Below are positions 35,649 to 45,028 of a stretch of 64,000 nucleotides of DNA, one piece after another (within the stretch, counting starts at the first letter, position 1; each line of letters opens with the position of its first letter). The notes beneath the pieces are model-generated. The model was given only the letters and a program-made list of their open reading frames with translations, ran no database searches and was not told where the DNA came from. Source of the DNA: Bryobacterales bacterium (GTDB lineage Bacteria; Acidobacteriota; Terriglobia; Bryobacterales; UBA6623); assembly GCA_028819255.1 (NCBI GenBank), contig JAPPMB010000147.1, forward strand, positions 144,031-208,030, in the 5' to 3' direction. The position numbers and the translations under genes are program-made.

Positions 35649-36804
35649 TCAGGCGGGCTCGACCGACTTGACATCTCCTGACGCGCGGACCACGACTGGC
35701 TGAACAGTCCTTGTAGGGATCGCGAGATGGTAGCGAGTGTAGCGGCGTTTCCCTGTCTTGGTGAGGGCCCCTTTGGATACCAGCCCCGCCAGATCCCTTC
35801 TGGCGGTTGCGCTCGAAACCTTGGTGATCGTGACGTAGTTTCCCGTGCTCAGGCCGCCGGCGAATCCATCGGGCCCTTCCCGCAGAACTCTCAGCAGCGC
35901 CTGCTCCTGTCTCGCGTTGAGCTGTCCTCTCAGCCTGTCCAGGAGCCTGGTCTTGTCGATCAGGAACTCTACGCTGGCCCTGCTGCGCCGCTGGGCCTCA
36001 ACCGCGGTCCCGGCGAACCACCTGAGCCAAGCGGTGATCTCATTGCTCCCGGTCGCGGCCTCCAGCGCCCGGTAGTACGCCTTGCGGCGCAGAATGATCG
36101 TCGCCGCCAGCGCCACCAGCGTTGGCCGCCCGAGTGCCTTCTCGGAAATCGCGCGACCGACTTCTTCCGTTGCCGTCTTCGTACGGATGAATGGACTCGA
36201 AATAGAGGTGCGCGACTCCCGCACGCTTGACGGCAGGAAGCGGTGCGTCCCCGTCCGGGGCCGTACGGTTGAACCAGCGAACGAACCTCTCCATCTGCTC
36301 GTCGAGTCCCGAAGCCGGCGGTGCTTCAAAATGCACTCGAAGTGAGTGGACGGTGCCGGAAACCACTTGCAATGGGGCGTCACCGGTCCGATAGCGGCCC
36401 AGATCCTCCATTTCAGCGCGGCTTGCGAGCAGCGAACGATGCCACCTGTGGAGCATTTCGTGGGTCAGCTGCGCGGCGAACGAGCGAACCAGATCCCCCA
36501 TCATGGCGGCGATTCCTCGTTCGGCGAGGCGCGCTCTCCCTCCGTCGGCCTTCAGACCGAACTCCCTGCGGAGTGACGATTGGACGCTCGCTCGGTCGAG
36601 AATCTCTCCCTCGATCTCGGAGGTGGCAACAGCTTCGGCGCAGATCGCCTCAACGGTGAGACGCTCCCGTTCCGGCGCTGCCAGATGCCTCGTCGCTCCC
36701 TCGGCTAGGCCGCCGCCTACGAGGAAGATGTCTTCGGCCTTCCTCAGGACCGCTCTGTTCTACCGGAACCGAGACCAGTCCGGCTGCTGCCAGTTCCATC
36801 TCAT
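35649..36804 (-). pseudogene. Fic-domain protein gene broken by a stop and a frameshift
   Basis: The reconstructed gene starts at 36804 (MRWNWQQPDWSRFR), has a TAG at codon 15 where a Trp or similar codon is likely, and continues NRAVLRKAEDIFLVGGGLAE. The class II inhibitory motif is intact (ATSEIEGEIL). The Fic core is HLYFESIHPYEDGNGR (family HPFxDGNGR). A one-base insertion in GGAAGAAGTCGG (36161-36172) then shifts the frame; the rest continues as VGRAISEKALGRPTLVALAA and a C-terminal winged-helix (KVSSATARRDLAGLVSKGAL). Fic proteins AMPylate or otherwise modify targets. Both lesions would have to be misreads for it to be active. Confidence 0.85.
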
Positions 36805-36918
36805 GAGCGATAGCGACTTGTTCTATCCATCATCCTATGCCCGGTTTGTGATCGATTGGCGGTCCTGTGTTACATCAGTCGGCGGGGCTGTTGCGGAATC
36901 CGATCTCGTGACGCACGG

Positions 36919-37127
36919 GGCATGCTGGCTGCTGGCGCTGTCCAGTTCGGCGTGCCCGGCCCGACCGAAGTCGAGGCTCTGTTACTGGCCAGCATCTGCC
37001 CGGCGGTATCAGGAGGTTTCTTCTCGTGATTTGACGATAGCCCCTACGAGTGCATCCGCCAGCCCGTAATTGATCAAGATGCGGAGGAACCAGCCCTAGG
37101 CCAGAGACAGCGGGATCGGCATGAAGC
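36919..37127 (-). repeat. Inverted partial copy of the small membrane protein gene's 3' end (left arm)
   Basis: Read on the minus strand this matches 37644-37852 on the plus strand over 209 bp with few differences, including coding sequence (CCGATCCCGCTGTCTCTGGC) and the 90 bp after the stop. The arms flank 516 bp holding the rest of the gene. The remaining sequence of 36805-37351 has no recognisable gene. Confidence 0.9.
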
Positions 37128-37351
37128 ATTCGTATCTCGTTGTCGCCCCTGCGATCTACACGTCAACCTGACAACGCCGCCCGGAATTCTCGAGGTTACG
37201 CGGTCCGCGCAGCAGAGCGTCGACGCAAACTGCAACTGGAGGCCGGGCCGGCCCCTGACCAATGCTCGTGTATCCTACCTGACGAGCGAGAGCTTCCAAG
37301 AAACTCCTGCTCGCACCGGGCGCAGGTGCCCGATGAAGGGAGGTGAACGAG

Positions 37352-37762
37352 ATGTCACCGCGACCCATCCTAGCTGTCGTTGCCGTGTTCTTGACATGGT
37401 CGATACTCGATGTTGTTACTCACGGCATGCTGCTAGAGCCCATTTATCAGGCCACGGCCGACCTGTGGCGACCCATGGAAGAGATGAATATGGCGCTCAT
37501 GTACTCCATCGCGCTAGCGACTGCGGCCTGTTTCGTGATGATCTACACATGCTTTGTCACGCGCAAGTCCCTCGCGGCCGGCCTAAAGCTCGGAGCCTTG
37601 TTCGGCCTCGCCTCCGGCATCTCGATGGGCTGGGGCTTCTACGGCTTCATGCCGATCCCGCTGTCTCTGGCCTGGGGCTGGTTCCTCGGCATCTTGATCA
37701 ATTACGTGCTGGCGGGTGCACTCGTAGGGGCTATCGTCAAATCACGAGAAGAAACCTCCTGA
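37352..37762 (+). CDS. Small four-helix membrane protein, unknown function
   Basis: This 136-residue integral membrane protein has hydrophobic segments at about 5-23, 48-68, 75-97 and 105-128. The start ATG 37352 (MSPRPILAVVAVFLTWSILD) follows AGGGAGGTG by six bases; an in-frame GTG at 37343 overlaps that site and is unlikely. The sequence VTHGMLLEPIYQATADLW recalls small DUF1761-like membrane proteins, but I do not assign a family. Its 3' third lies in an inverted repeat with 36919-37127. Confidence 0.75.
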   Translation: MSPRPILAVVAVFLTWSILDVVTHGMLLEPIYQATADLWRPMEEMNMALMYSIALATAACFVMIYTCFVTRKSLAAGLKLGALFGLASGISMGWGFYGFMPIPLSLAWGWFLGILINYVLAGALVGAIVKSREETS

Positions 37763-37852
37763 TACCGCCGGGCATATGCTGGCCAGTAACAGAGCCTCGA
37801 CTTCGGTCGAGCCGGGCACGCCGAATTGGACAGCGCCAGCAGCCAGCATGCC
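37644..37852 (+). repeat. Right arm of the 209-bp inverted repeat
   Basis: This arm contains the last 40 codons of the membrane protein gene plus 90 bp after its stop, inverted at 36919-37127. Confidence 0.9.
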
Positions 37853-38398
37853 GCGTAGCCAGGCGCACGGGGCCGGCAGTTGCCGCGTGCCGCACATCAC
37901 CGGCTTGTGCAGGCAGCACCGACAGGGGCGCGACCGCCATTACCCAGGAATCGGTCTCAACCTGAAATGGGGATGCCCAGGCGAGGGCGCAACACACTCC
38001 TTGGTCTCGAATCGGAGCTTCCGGTGTGTGAAGTCCGCGGTGGATTCTTCCGGCTGACCTGGAAGCACCCGACCCGAGCGTCCGCGCGTTCCGATTCCTT
38101 GTGCCGCGGCCGGTCCACGGCGCCCCTCCTGCCTGAGTTGTGACCACACAGCTCCGGGTTCTGCGCTGCAAGTCTGCCGAGGAGGGTCCGAAGCAGGCGA
38201 GCGGGAGTCCGGCGAATGCGTCCCAACTCAGCAAGCCGGCGAGGGGCGGGGACTGCGGAAACCGGCCGATCGACGCATCGCCCGGAGCGCGCGAGGCGGC
38301 GCCAGCCGCCGGCAGCACGGTGCGTTGCACCGATTGCCGGTCATTCCGTCACGGGACCAAGATCGGAAGCTGTGAGTCCGGACGGTTGTGAATCTCCC
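37853..38398. other. Intergenic region, no gene seen
   Basis: About 550 bp lie between the inverted repeat and the convergent hisG stop. Open frames carry no recognisable motif. Confidence 0.5.
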
Positions 38399-39175
38399 CT
38401 AGATGTGGCCGAAGACCAGCTCCTCCTCAATCGGTGCGGGTGCGGCCGCAGCCATCATGTCCCTCACGCGGGCGATTGCCTCCCGTTTGTCCCGGTTGCG
38501 CATTGCCCTTCGGTTCGCAAGGAGGTGGGCCGTGGATCCCTCCAGGACCTTGTCAATGATCTTGAGGCCGTTGGCGCGCAGCGTCGTTCCCGTCTCGGTG
38601 TTGTCCACGATTGCTTCGCCGTCCTCGGGGGGCTTCGATTCCGTGGCGCCGAACGAGTGGAAGATCGCGATCGGCGAGGCGCCGCTCCGCCGCACGCTGA
38701 GCCGCGTATAGGGGCTGTAGAGCGCCGGTTCCAGGTCCGTGTGCTGGCGGATCAGCGATTCCGTCAGGTTCAGGTACTCCGTCCAGATGCGCAGGGGCCG
38801 CGTGCCCGTGGAGTCGACGAACCTGGCGAACAGGTCGGACGCGGAGCGCACGTCCCGCCACTCGCTGGAGACGCAGAGGACAATGTCGACGCGTCCGAAG
38901 CCGAGGTCCAGCAGGTCCTCGACGTTTCCGGTCGCCTCGCTCTCGTAGTACCAGTCCACGCCCGAAATCCCAAGGTCGAAGAATCCGGCCTGCAGCAGGT
39001 ACGGGATTTCCTGCGGCCGCATCATCTTGGTCTCGACTCCCTCGACTCCGAGGTCCGGCCGGTAGTTCCTGCTGCCGTCGGCGTAGCCTTGCGGATCGAT
39101 CCCGGCGCGTTCGAGGAACGCGCGGGTCTTCTTCTCGAGGCTGCCCTTGGGGATGGCGAATCGAATCGGGTTCAT
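38399..39175 (-). CDS. hisG: ATP phosphoribosyltransferase, catalytic subunit
   Basis: HisG joins ATP and PRPP, the first step of histidine synthesis. Visible landmarks are RFAIPKGSLEKKTRAFLERA, PYLLQAGFFDLGISGVDWY, RVDIVLCVSSEW, and the C-terminal AIVDNTETGTTLRANGLKII (PRPP-binding region ETGxTLxxNxL). At 258 residues it lies between the short (about 210) and long (about 290) forms; the HisZ-like gene upstream indicates the hetero-octameric HisG-HisZ type. It overlaps hisZ by 4 bp (ATGA), so the two are translationally coupled. Confidence 0.92.
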   Translation of the reverse strand: MNPIRFAIPKGSLEKKTRAFLERAGIDPQGYADGSRNYRPDLGVEGVETKMMRPQEIPYLLQAGFFDLGISGVDWYYESEATGNVEDLLDLGFGRVDIVLCVSSEWRDVRSASDLFARFVDSTGTRPLRIWTEYLNLTESLIRQHTDLEPALYSPYTRLSVRRSGASPIAIFHSFGATESKPPEDGEAIVDNTETGTTLRANGLKIIDKVLEGSTAHLLANRRAMRNRDKREAIARVRDMMAAAAPAPIEEELVFGHI

Positions 39176-40584
39176 GCGGATTCCCTCGCGGCTGACCGGC
39201 CGGGACGCTCGCCCGCAAGCGCCGCGAGCACGGCCTCGGCATCGGCCTCAACGGCCGCTCCGGCCGGGAACAGGACCATGCCGGACTCCACTCTCGCTTC
39301 CACTGCCCCGGCCTGGCCGACGGGCGTTCCCCTGTCCCGCAACGCCTCCGCCAGCCGGATCGCGTCCGCCTCGTCCGCCGGCGTGGCCGGCCTGAGAGCG
39401 ATCCCTTCCGGTTCCGAACTCCCGGCCTCCGCACCGACGATGGCCTGGAGCGTGTCGAGGCGGACCGCGCATCCCGTTGCCGGCGTGGACTCTCCTCCGA
39501 AAAGCTCCACGAGGCGGTCATAGCGTCCGCCCCCGCTCAGTTTCGTGCGTCCGCTAGTGACTTCGAACACCGTGCCGGTGTAGAACGTGAGGCCGCGGGC
39601 GATGCCCAGCGCGACCTCGAAGCCGCCGATGCCGTAGTGGTCCAGACGGCCGCACACGTCCATCAGATCGCGGAGCGGCCGCTCGGCTCGGGTTCCGTCG
39701 AGGGTCTCGGAAGCGAGGGCCGAGACCTCGTCCAGTGTCCCGCGAATGGCGCTCGTGCGAATCATGAGTTCTGCAACGTCCTCAGGCACATATCCCTCGA
39801 CGCCCCAGAGATGCTTGTAGGTCGCGGCGGCTTCGTCCGGCAGGCCGCGGGCCATCGGCTCCGGGTCCAGGAAGGGCCTGTCGCCGACCGCGAACTCGCC
39901 CTCGTAGCCGGACCGGATCTGCAGGGACGCCAGCTCGCGACGGTCGCCCCTGAGCTTTTCCGCCAGAAGAGGGTCCTGCGCATCGAGAAACATGGCCGAC
40001 CGCTCGCCAATCCCCGCAAGCCTGTCCAGGTGCCCGATGACGGCGGCGCGGTCGTCCGGCGACAGGCGCTCCGGCAGCAGCGCGCGAAAGATCCCGGCGG
40101 TTCCGACCTTCAGGGCGGGTCCGTCGATGCCGATGCGGCGAAGGAAGCGGTGAGTGGCCGCGATCACTTCCGCATCGGCGGACGGCGAGGGGTCCCCGAG
40201 CGCCTCGATGCCGGCCTGCGTGAACTCGCGCGACCTTCCGGAGTGCGGCCTGCAGTACCGGAAGCAGGGCGCCACGTAGAACAGCTTGTGCGGGCGAGGC
40301 AGGCCGGCGAGCGCGCCTGAGGCCGCCAGGCGGCACACCGGGGCGGTCATTTCGGGACGCAGCGCATACTCTTCGTGGTCGCAGTGAAACGTGAGCAACG
40401 AACTCTTGATCTCCGGTCCGGAGCGTGCCGCGAAGAGATCCGCCCGCTCGTACATCGGGGTGGCGATTTCCTCGAAGCCGTAGGACTGCGCGTTGCTGGA
40501 GAAGAGCTTCTCCAGGCGTCGCCGCAGCGCCAGATCGGCCGGAAGGCTGTCGCGCGTGGCTGGGGGAGGTGCGTTGTCAAGCAT
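39172..40584 (-). CDS. hisZ: ATP phosphoribosyltransferase regulatory subunit (HisS-like)
   Basis: This 470-residue protein has a class II aminoacyl-tRNA-synthetase core. Motif 1-like sequence is FEEIATPMYERADLF; motif 2-like is KLFYVAPCFRYCRPHSGRSR followed by EFTQAGIEALG. The histidine loop-like region is YTGTVFEV and TKLSGGGRYDRLVELFGG. A C-terminal domain follows (about 395-465). Because it is coupled to hisG, HisZ is the likeliest role; HisZ proteins activate the short HisG and mediate histidine feedback. Being long, with a C-terminal domain like that of HisS, it could still be a histidyl-tRNA synthetase. ATG 40584 is chosen; 40614 is also in frame. Confidence 0.82.
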   Translation of the reverse strand: MLDNAPPPATRDSLPADLALRRRLEKLFSSNAQSYGFEEIATPMYERADLFAARSGPEIKSSLLTFHCDHEEYALRPEMTAPVCRLAASGALAGLPRPHKLFYVAPCFRYCRPHSGRSREFTQAGIEALGDPSPSADAEVIAATHRFLRRIGIDGPALKVGTAGIFRALLPERLSPDDRAAVIGHLDRLAGIGERSAMFLDAQDPLLAEKLRGDRRELASLQIRSGYEGEFAVGDRPFLDPEPMARGLPDEAAATYKHLWGVEGYVPEDVAELMIRTSAIRGTLDEVSALASETLDGTRAERPLRDLMDVCGRLDHYGIGGFEVALGIARGLTFYTGTVFEVTSGRTKLSGGGRYDRLVELFGGESTPATGCAVRLDTLQAIVGAEAGSSEPEGIALRPATPADEADAIRLAEALRDRGTPVGQAGAVEARVESGMVLFPAGAAVEADAEAVLAALAGERPGRSAARESA

Positions 40585-40853
40585 GGCTGGCACCGGGCAT
40601 GGCCCAGGATTCATCGCAGGGCGGTTGCCTTGGCGGCTCGGCAGGACTGCTCGGGCACATGGGGCCCGAAGGGTCCGGATCGCGGGACGACCCGCTCTTC
40701 CTATTATCGATTCTACTGTCTGGAGCCGAGATGCGCCCGGTCGCACCGGAAAAGGACTTCGAGCACCAAGGGATCGCCTTCGAGCGGCTGGCGATCCCGG
40801 CAGCCGCCGTACCGTGATCGGGTGGAGGACACGTCTGCGTCCGCGCGGATATC

Positions 40854-41684
40854 ATGGCATGCGTGGTGCAACGAGACGCGGTCCGGATCTTTCTGCTGGC
40901 CGGATCCCTGGCGGTGGCGGTCGCCGCCGGCCAGAATGCCGGTCCGCCGCCGGCGCCTTACGAGAGGGGCCTGTATGTGCATTGGGTCGATGACGACGGA
41001 GACTGCCTCGACACACGTCAGGAAGTCCTGATGGCGGAGAGCCGGACGCCGGCCAGGCTCGATCCGACCGGCTGCCGAGTGGCGGAAGGGCTGTGGCGCG
41101 ATCCGTATACGGACCGGGAGATCACGGACCCGTCCGCTCTGGAAATCGACCATCTGGTTCCCTTGGCGGAGGCGCATCGCAGCGGGGCGAGCGCATGGAC
41201 GCCCGAAGAGCGACGGCAGTATGCGAACGATCTGGTGCATCCCGACGCTCTGGTCGCGGTGGCGGCGGAGGCGAACAGGTCCAAGGGCGACGGAGACCCG
41301 GCGCACTGGCTCCCTCCAGGCGAGGATCAGCGATGCCGGTACGTTCGCAAGTGGGTTCTTGTGAAGGCGACCTGGGGCCTCGAAATGGATGCGGCGGAGC
41401 GCGAGGCCGTGCGGGACGTGCTCTGGAACTGCGACACGGCGTCCGAACGGCTCCCGGACATTTCCGGCGGAACGTGCATCGACGTGAACACCGCCTCGGC
41501 TCAGCAGCTGCAGGCCGTCAGGTCGATCGGTCCCGTCCGGTCTGGAGACATCATCGAGTTCCGGGCCGCCAACGGACCCTTCCGGGCCCTTGAGGATCTC
41601 GACGACGTGCCGGGGATCGGCCCGGTGACGATCAACTCCTTTCGCGAGGCCGGCTTCTGCGTGGTCGACACGGACAGCCCGTAG
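40854..41684 (+). CDS. Secreted DUF1524-type HNH nuclease fused to a ComEA helix-hairpin-helix domain
   Basis: This 276-residue exported protein has the leader RIFLLAGSLAVAVAAGQ. The nuclease part (about 45-190) has the GmrSD C-terminal/DUF1524-like pattern DDDGDCLDTRQEVL, LWRDPYTDREITDPSALEID, HLVPLAEAHRSGA, YANDLVHPDAL and ANRSKGDGDP, i.e. the His and Asn/His positions of HNH endonucleases. The last 65 residues are a ComEA-type DNA-binding module: CIDVNTASAQQLQAVRSIGP, then FRALEDLDDVPGIGP. Secreted nucleases of the first type are common; addition of a ComEA domain suggests DNA binding during uptake or nutrient scavenging, which is an inference. Confidence 0.85.
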   Translation: MACVVQRDAVRIFLLAGSLAVAVAAGQNAGPPPAPYERGLYVHWVDDDGDCLDTRQEVLMAESRTPARLDPTGCRVAEGLWRDPYTDREITDPSALEIDHLVPLAEAHRSGASAWTPEERRQYANDLVHPDALVAVAAEANRSKGDGDPAHWLPPGEDQRCRYVRKWVLVKATWGLEMDAAEREAVRDVLWNCDTASERLPDISGGTCIDVNTASAQQLQAVRSIGPVRSGDIIEFRAANGPFRALEDLDDVPGIGPVTINSFREAGFCVVDTDSP

Positions 41685-41966
41685 GCGTGCGCATCCCCGT
41701 GGACCGCGCTGCAAGTGACGCGGTCGGAGGCCGCGATCCCCAGGCACCCGCAATGCACGATCCCGAGCCTGTGCGGCTTGTCCAGTTCAGGTGCGTGTGC
41801 GCGCGGCGCCTTTGAAGTTCGGTTCCTGCGAAGGCACGGGCGGGTTGCAATCGCTCGGCTTCAATTCCGCCGCAACACGTTCCGAAACGCATATACTGGG
41901 AGGACACGTTCCCGGGCGTCGCCGTGCGCCCGATGTCGCCCACGCTTCAATCCGCAAGGTCTTTCC

Positions 41967-43808
41967 ATGCAAGCGACGAAAGCAGCTCCGGCCGGAGGGC
42001 CTGGGCTCATGCCGGTCCGCGAGGTCGTCAACGACTTCAGCATCCACGTAGCGACGGTGAACGGATCCGGCAGCCAGTCCGCGAACCTGATCCTGTTGCG
42101 CGCGATGTTCGAGATGGGGATCCCGGTCTCGGGAAAGAACCTGTTTCCGTCGAACATCGCCGGATTGCCCACCTGGTACACCATCAGGGCCAACAAGGCC
42201 GGATTCACCGGGCGCAAGAAGGAGGTGGACATTCTCATCGCGATGAATCCGCAGACCGCCCAGGAGGATGTGGAGAGCCTGGAGCCGGGCTGCGCGGTGA
42301 TCTACGACGAACCCCTGAGGCTCGGGGATCTACGCCGCGACCTGCACTTCTATCCGGTGCCGTTCGACCGGATCACCGCGCCCGTCTGCCCGGTGCCGAA
42401 ACTCCGCAAGCTCGTGCGGAACATTGTCTACGACGGCGTGCTGGCCTGGCTGATCGACATCGAGATGGACGAGCTCCGGGATGCGATCCACAGGCAGTTC
42501 TCGACCAAGCCCAAGGCAGCCGCACTCAACTGGAACGCCGCGGTCGCAGGCTACGACTGGGCGCGCCAGAACCTTGCGAAGAGGGATCCGTTTCGGGTCG
42601 AGCGCATGGACGGGAATCGGGGGAAGATCATTGTCGAGGGCAATGCGGCGTCGGCGCTTGGAGCCGTGTTCGGCGGAGTGAGCGTTATCACCTGGTATCC
42701 GATCACGCCGTCCTCGTCTTTGGCGGAGGCGGCGGAAGCGTACCTGAAGCGCTTCCGCATTGATCCCGAGACCGGAAAGGCGACCTTTGCGGTCGTACAG
42801 GCGGAGGACGAGATCGCATCGATCGGCATGGCGGTCGGAGCAGGCTGGGCCGGGGCGCGCTCGATGACGACGACCGCGGGGCCCGGCATCTCGCTGATGT
42901 CCGAGTTCGTGGGCCTCGCACACTTCGCGGAAGTCCCCGTCGTCGTGATCGACGTGCAGCGCATGGGTCCGTCCACCGGACTGCCGACACGCACGTCCCA
43001 GGGAGACTTCCTTTCCGCGGCCACGCTCTCTCACGGAGACACGTCCCACCCGCTGCTGATTCCGGCCACGCCGAAGGAGTGCTTCGAGTTCACCGCCCGG
43101 GCCTTCGACGTGGCAGAGAGACTGCAGGCGCCGGTGTTCGTGATGCTTGATCTCGACCTCGGCATGAACTTCTGGACTTCCGACAAGTTCGAGTATCCTG
43201 ATTGGGATCTCGACCGGGGGAAGGTGCTGACCGAGACACAGATTGAGGCGCTCCAGGGAGACTGGGGACGCTACCGCGACATCGACGGAGACGGCATTCC
43301 GTACCGTACGATTCCAGGCAACCGCCACCCGCAGGCTGGATACTTCACTCGGGGCACGGGCCACGACCCGGACGCGAACTACAGCGAGCGCGAGGACGAC
43401 TGGATCCGGAACATGGAGCGGATCAAGGCAAAGATGGCCAGCTCGGGCAACTGGCTGCCCGAGTCCCTGGTCGATGACGACCCCAATGCGCGGATCGCGT
43501 TCCTGGCGGCCGGAACCAGCCATGAGGCGGTTCGCGAGAGCCGCAGCCAGCTGGAGCTCGAATACAGAGTCAAGACGGCGTACTGCCGCGTGCGGGGCTG
43601 GCCGTTCAGCCGTTCCACCGAGGAATTCATCGCGAGGCACGACCGGGTCTACGTGGTCGAGCAGAACCGCGACGGCCAGCTGCGGGAGCTGCTCCGGAGG
43701 CAGTTTCCCGCGATCCACGACCATCTGCGCAGCATTCGCTATTACGGCGGGATGCCGCTCGACGCCCGCACGATTACGGACGCCGTCGCCGAGAAGGAGA
43801 GACTGTGA
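41967..43808 (+). CDS. korA: 2-oxoacid:acceptor oxidoreductase, fused gamma-alpha subunit
   Basis: KorA with KorB oxidatively decarboxylates 2-oxoglutarate or another 2-oxoacid to the acyl-CoA, passing electrons to ferredoxin. This 613-residue protein begins with the gamma domain (about 12-200; NGSGSQSANLILLRAMFEMG, then NIAGLPTWYTIRANKAGFTG). It continues with the alpha (pyrimidine-binding) domain (TWYPITPSSSLAEAAEAYL, QAEDEIASIGMAVGAGWAG, TTAGPGISLMSEFVG, SQGDFLSA). A C-terminal transketolase-like domain ends at RYYGGMPLDARTI. Overlaps korB by 4 bp. The start at 41967 follows a weak AAGGT. Confidence 0.92.
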   Translation: MQATKAAPAGGPGLMPVREVVNDFSIHVATVNGSGSQSANLILLRAMFEMGIPVSGKNLFPSNIAGLPTWYTIRANKAGFTGRKKEVDILIAMNPQTAQEDVESLEPGCAVIYDEPLRLGDLRRDLHFYPVPFDRITAPVCPVPKLRKLVRNIVYDGVLAWLIDIEMDELRDAIHRQFSTKPKAAALNWNAAVAGYDWARQNLAKRDPFRVERMDGNRGKIIVEGNAASALGAVFGGVSVITWYPITPSSSLAEAAEAYLKRFRIDPETGKATFAVVQAEDEIASIGMAVGAGWAGARSMTTTAGPGISLMSEFVGLAHFAEVPVVVIDVQRMGPSTGLPTRTSQGDFLSAATLSHGDTSHPLLIPATPKECFEFTARAFDVAERLQAPVFVMLDLDLGMNFWTSDKFEYPDWDLDRGKVLTETQIEALQGDWGRYRDIDGDGIPYRTIPGNRHPQAGYFTRGTGHDPDANYSEREDDWIRNMERIKAKMASSGNWLPESLVDDDPNARIAFLAAGTSHEAVRESRSQLELEYRVKTAYCRVRGWPFSRSTEEFIARHDRVYVVEQNRDGQLRELLRRQFPAIHDHLRSIRYYGGMPLDARTITDAVAEKERL

Positions 43809-44869
43809 GCCCCGCCACCGTTCGTCGCCGAAAGAGGAGGAAGGCCCCGGCATCGAACCGGATCGGTCTGGGGCTCGAGCCCTACAGGGGCCTGAAGACC
43901 ACCCTTTGCGCAGGCTGCGGCCACAATTCGATTTCCGAGCGCATCGTCGAGTGCTTCTTCGAGATGGGTATCGACCCCACGCAGGTGGTGAAGCTCTCGG
44001 GGATCGGCTGCTCATCCAAGTCGCCCGCCTACTTCCTGGGCATGTCGCACGGCTTCAACAGCGTGCACGGCAGGATGCCTTCGGTGGCCACCGGCGCAGT
44101 TCTCGCCAACAAGAACCTCCTTGCGCTGGGCGTGTCTGGGGATGGGGACACGGCGTCGATCGGCCTCGGGCAGTTCGTGCACATGATGCGACGCAATGTC
44201 CCGATCGTCTACATCATCGAGGACAACGGCTGCTACGGGCTGACCAAGGGCCAGTTCTCGGCGACGGCCGATCTGGGTTCGGTCGCCAAGTCGGGGATCG
44301 CCAACGAACAGCCGCCGATCGACACCTGCGCCCTGGCCGTGCAGATGGGCGCCACATTCGTGGCGCGGTCCTTTTCGGGTGACAAGAAGCAGCTGCAGAC
44401 GGTCCTGAAGGCGGCGCTGAGCCACAAGGGCACAGCCGTTCTGGACGTCGTCTCCCCGTGCGTGACGTTCAACGACCACATGGGGTCGACCAAGAGCTAC
44501 AAGTACGTGCGGGATCACAAGGTCATGCTGCAGTCGATCGACTTCGTGCCCCACTTCGAGGAAATCGACATTCAGGACGAGTTCCTTCCCGGCACGGTCC
44601 GCGAAGTGCCGCTGCACGACGGTTCCGTGCTCCGCCTCGAGAAGCTCGAGGAGGAGTACGACCCGACCGACTGGCTGACGGCCTTGGACCGCATCGAGCT
44701 GGCAGCCCAGAAAGGCCAGATCCTTACGGGCGTCCTGTTCGTGAACACCGACTCGCCCAGCTTCACGGACGTCCTGAATCTTGACGACCTGCCGCTCGCC
44801 CAGATCGGCCAGGACCGGCTTCGTCCGCCGAAGAGCGCACTTGACGAAGTTATGACGGAACTCAGCTAG
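43805..44869 (+). CDS. korB: 2-oxoacid:acceptor oxidoreductase, beta subunit
   Basis: This 354-residue TPP-binding subunit partners the preceding gene, whose stop overlaps its GTG start (GTGA). Motifs: TLCAGCGHNSISERIVE, SGIGCSSKSP, MSHGFNSVHGRMPSVATGAV, GVSGDGDTASIGLGQFVHMM (TPP Mg site GDG...) and IEDNGCYGLTKGQFSATAD. Residues 200-230 and a C-terminal extension of about 80 residues complete it. The sequence suggests 2-oxoglutarate, but the substrate is not certain. Confidence 0.93.
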   Translation: MSPATVRRRKRRKAPASNRIGLGLEPYRGLKTTLCAGCGHNSISERIVECFFEMGIDPTQVVKLSGIGCSSKSPAYFLGMSHGFNSVHGRMPSVATGAVLANKNLLALGVSGDGDTASIGLGQFVHMMRRNVPIVYIIEDNGCYGLTKGQFSATADLGSVAKSGIANEQPPIDTCALAVQMGATFVARSFSGDKKQLQTVLKAALSHKGTAVLDVVSPCVTFNDHMGSTKSYKYVRDHKVMLQSIDFVPHFEEIDIQDEFLPGTVREVPLHDGSVLRLEKLEEEYDPTDWLTALDRIELAAQKGQILTGVLFVNTDSPSFTDVLNLDDLPLAQIGQDRLRPPKSALDEVMTELS

Positions 44870-45028
44870 TCCGCGGGCGTTCGGGCGGGCGGCGACGCCC
44901 CTTGCGGGTCGAGGAATGCATCGGCGGCAATTCCGGGGAGACCGGTCGGCCGTGCGCCCCATCGCGTCCGTGGGAGTGCGATTCCGGGGCGCATCAGCGT
45001 TGCACGCGCTGGCCGCGGTCGCGCAGCT

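Noticed and set aside
41702-41725. Inverted repeat GACCGCG...CGCGGTC after the nuclease-ComEA gene as a terminator
   Set aside because: Only 7 bp with a 10-nt loop and no T-run; expected often in GC-rich DNA.
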